Source of the DNA: Prevotella sp.
GTDB taxonomy: Bacteria; Bacteroidota; Bacteroidia; Bacteroidales; Bacteroidaceae
Assembly (NCBI GenBank): GCA_022511055.1
Contig: JAFLSH010000161.1
Location: 1 to 7,017 of the forward strand
Length of the DNA stretch: 7,017 bases
Direction: 5' to 3'
Shown one piece after another: positions 6,881 to 7,017 of this stretch. Made by a program: the position numbers and the translations under genes. Every line of letters starts with the position of its first letter. The stretch's first letter is position 1. Under the pieces are notes generated by a model. That model saw nothing but the letters and a program-made list of their open reading frames with translations. It did not search any database and was not told the origin of the DNA.

Positions 6881-6924
6881 AACTATTGGCTTAACTCCTT
6901 TAACTTCTTAACTTCTATAACTCC
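6880..6924 (-). repeat. Right inverted-repeat arm, complementary to 6458-6502
   Basis: Read on the minus strand it gives GGAGTTATA, GAAGTTAA, GAAGTTAAA, GGAGTTAAG and then CCAATAGTTT, the same order of units as the left arm. The innermost 28 bases (6880-6907) pair with 6475-6502 apart from two positions. The first base is the last base of the small gene's stop codon. After the arm, 38 bases of AT-rich sequence lead to the acyl-CoA dehydrogenase start. Confidence 0.85.
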
Positions 6925-6962
6925 AAAATAAACAGTCACAAATCCCTTAAACACAAAAGAAT

Positions 6963-7017
6963 ATGGCAAACTATTATAGTGACCACCCCGAGATTGGGTT
7001 TTATCTCAATCATCCCC
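6963..7017 (+). CDS. Acyl-CoA dehydrogenase, N-terminal fragment (window edge)
   Basis: Only 18 codons are inside the window: MANYYSDHPEIGFYLNHP. This matches, by recognition, the typical N-terminus of Bacteroidales acyl-CoA dehydrogenases (MANFYTDNxxLxxHLxHP style) that follow etfBA in this order. The enzyme would be an FAD-dependent dehydrogenase passing electrons to or from the ETF encoded upstream. The active-site base and FAD motifs lie beyond the edge, so the call rests on this short stretch and on the neighbours. The start is preceded by an AT-rich leader (AAACACAAAAGAAT) without a strong Shine-Dalgarno. Confidence 0.72.
   Translation, partial: MANYYSDHPEIGFYLNHP

Larger units (their letters stand above)
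6457..6924 (+). other. Intervening-sequence-like unit: IVP-family gene between long inverted repeats inside the etf operon
   Basis: The segment between etfA and the acyl-CoA dehydrogenase consists of a left repeat arm (6458-6502), a complete small reading frame (6503-6880) and a complementary right arm (6880-6924). In RNA the arms could pair into a stem with the whole gene in its loop. This is the layout of intervening sequences known in some bacterial 23S rRNAs, whose loop can encode the same four-helix-bundle family and whose stem is trimmed by RNase III. The unit is also visibly richer in AT: hand-counted 60-base lines give about 40-52% GC inside the gene, against 62-70% in two lines of etfA. 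Its mobility or excision is inferred. No target-site duplication was identified. Confidence 0.55.

Noticed and set aside
6457..6924. Diversity-generating retroelement, with the small protein as Avd
   Set aside because: The protein is of the related four-helix-bundle fold, but no reverse transcriptase or template/variable repeat pair is present in the window, and the flanking repeats are inverted rather than direct.
6457..6924. Transposase-bearing insertion sequence or MITE
   Set aside because: The only encoded protein is a four-helix bundle with no transposase motif, the arms are internally tandem-repeated, and no clear target-site duplication was found at the edges.

Overview
The window looks like a Bacteroidales chromosome, most likely Prevotella or a close relative. 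Three things point there. Both promoters visible in the divergent intergenic region fit the Bacteroidota pattern (TTTG, about 19-20 bases, TAnnTTTG). Start codons lack well-spaced Shine-Dalgarno sequences. The gene content combines secreted hemicellulose-debranching enzymes with an etfB-etfA-acyl-CoA dehydrogenase cluster of the type seen in this order. The protein-coding DNA is fairly GC-rich. All genus-level assignment is by recognition, not by a search.

The left 4.3 kb is a minus-strand operon. A promoter near 4300 drives a secreted 564-residue protein made of two SGNH/GDSL esterase domains. Forty-nine bases further on comes a glycoside hydrolase family 115 (alpha-glucuronidase) gene that runs off the left edge of the window with only its extreme C-terminus missing. 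Together they look like periplasmic debranching enzymes, one removing acyl (probably acetyl) groups and the other removing glucuronic or 4-O-methyl-glucuronic acid from a glucuronoxylan-type polysaccharide.

A 285-base non-coding region (4265-4549) separates this operon from a divergent plus-strand operon. It carries a promoter for each direction and a set of three GCACAAAA half-sites, two of them forming a hairpin or palindrome, just upstream of the plus-strand promoter.

The right 2.5 kb is a plus-strand operon: etfB, etfA, a small four-helix-bundle protein gene of the 23S rRNA intervening-sequence (IVP) family, and the first 18 codons of an acyl-CoA dehydrogenase. EtfB and EtfA form the FAD-containing electron-transferring flavoprotein that works with that dehydrogenase. 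The IVP-family gene interrupts this metabolic unit. It is enclosed by long imperfect inverted repeats built from GAAGTTAAA-like units, with its start and stop codons lying at the inner edges of the two arms. The layout copies that of intervening sequences in bacterial 23S rRNA, but here it sits between two mRNA cistrons. It is the most interesting structure in the window.
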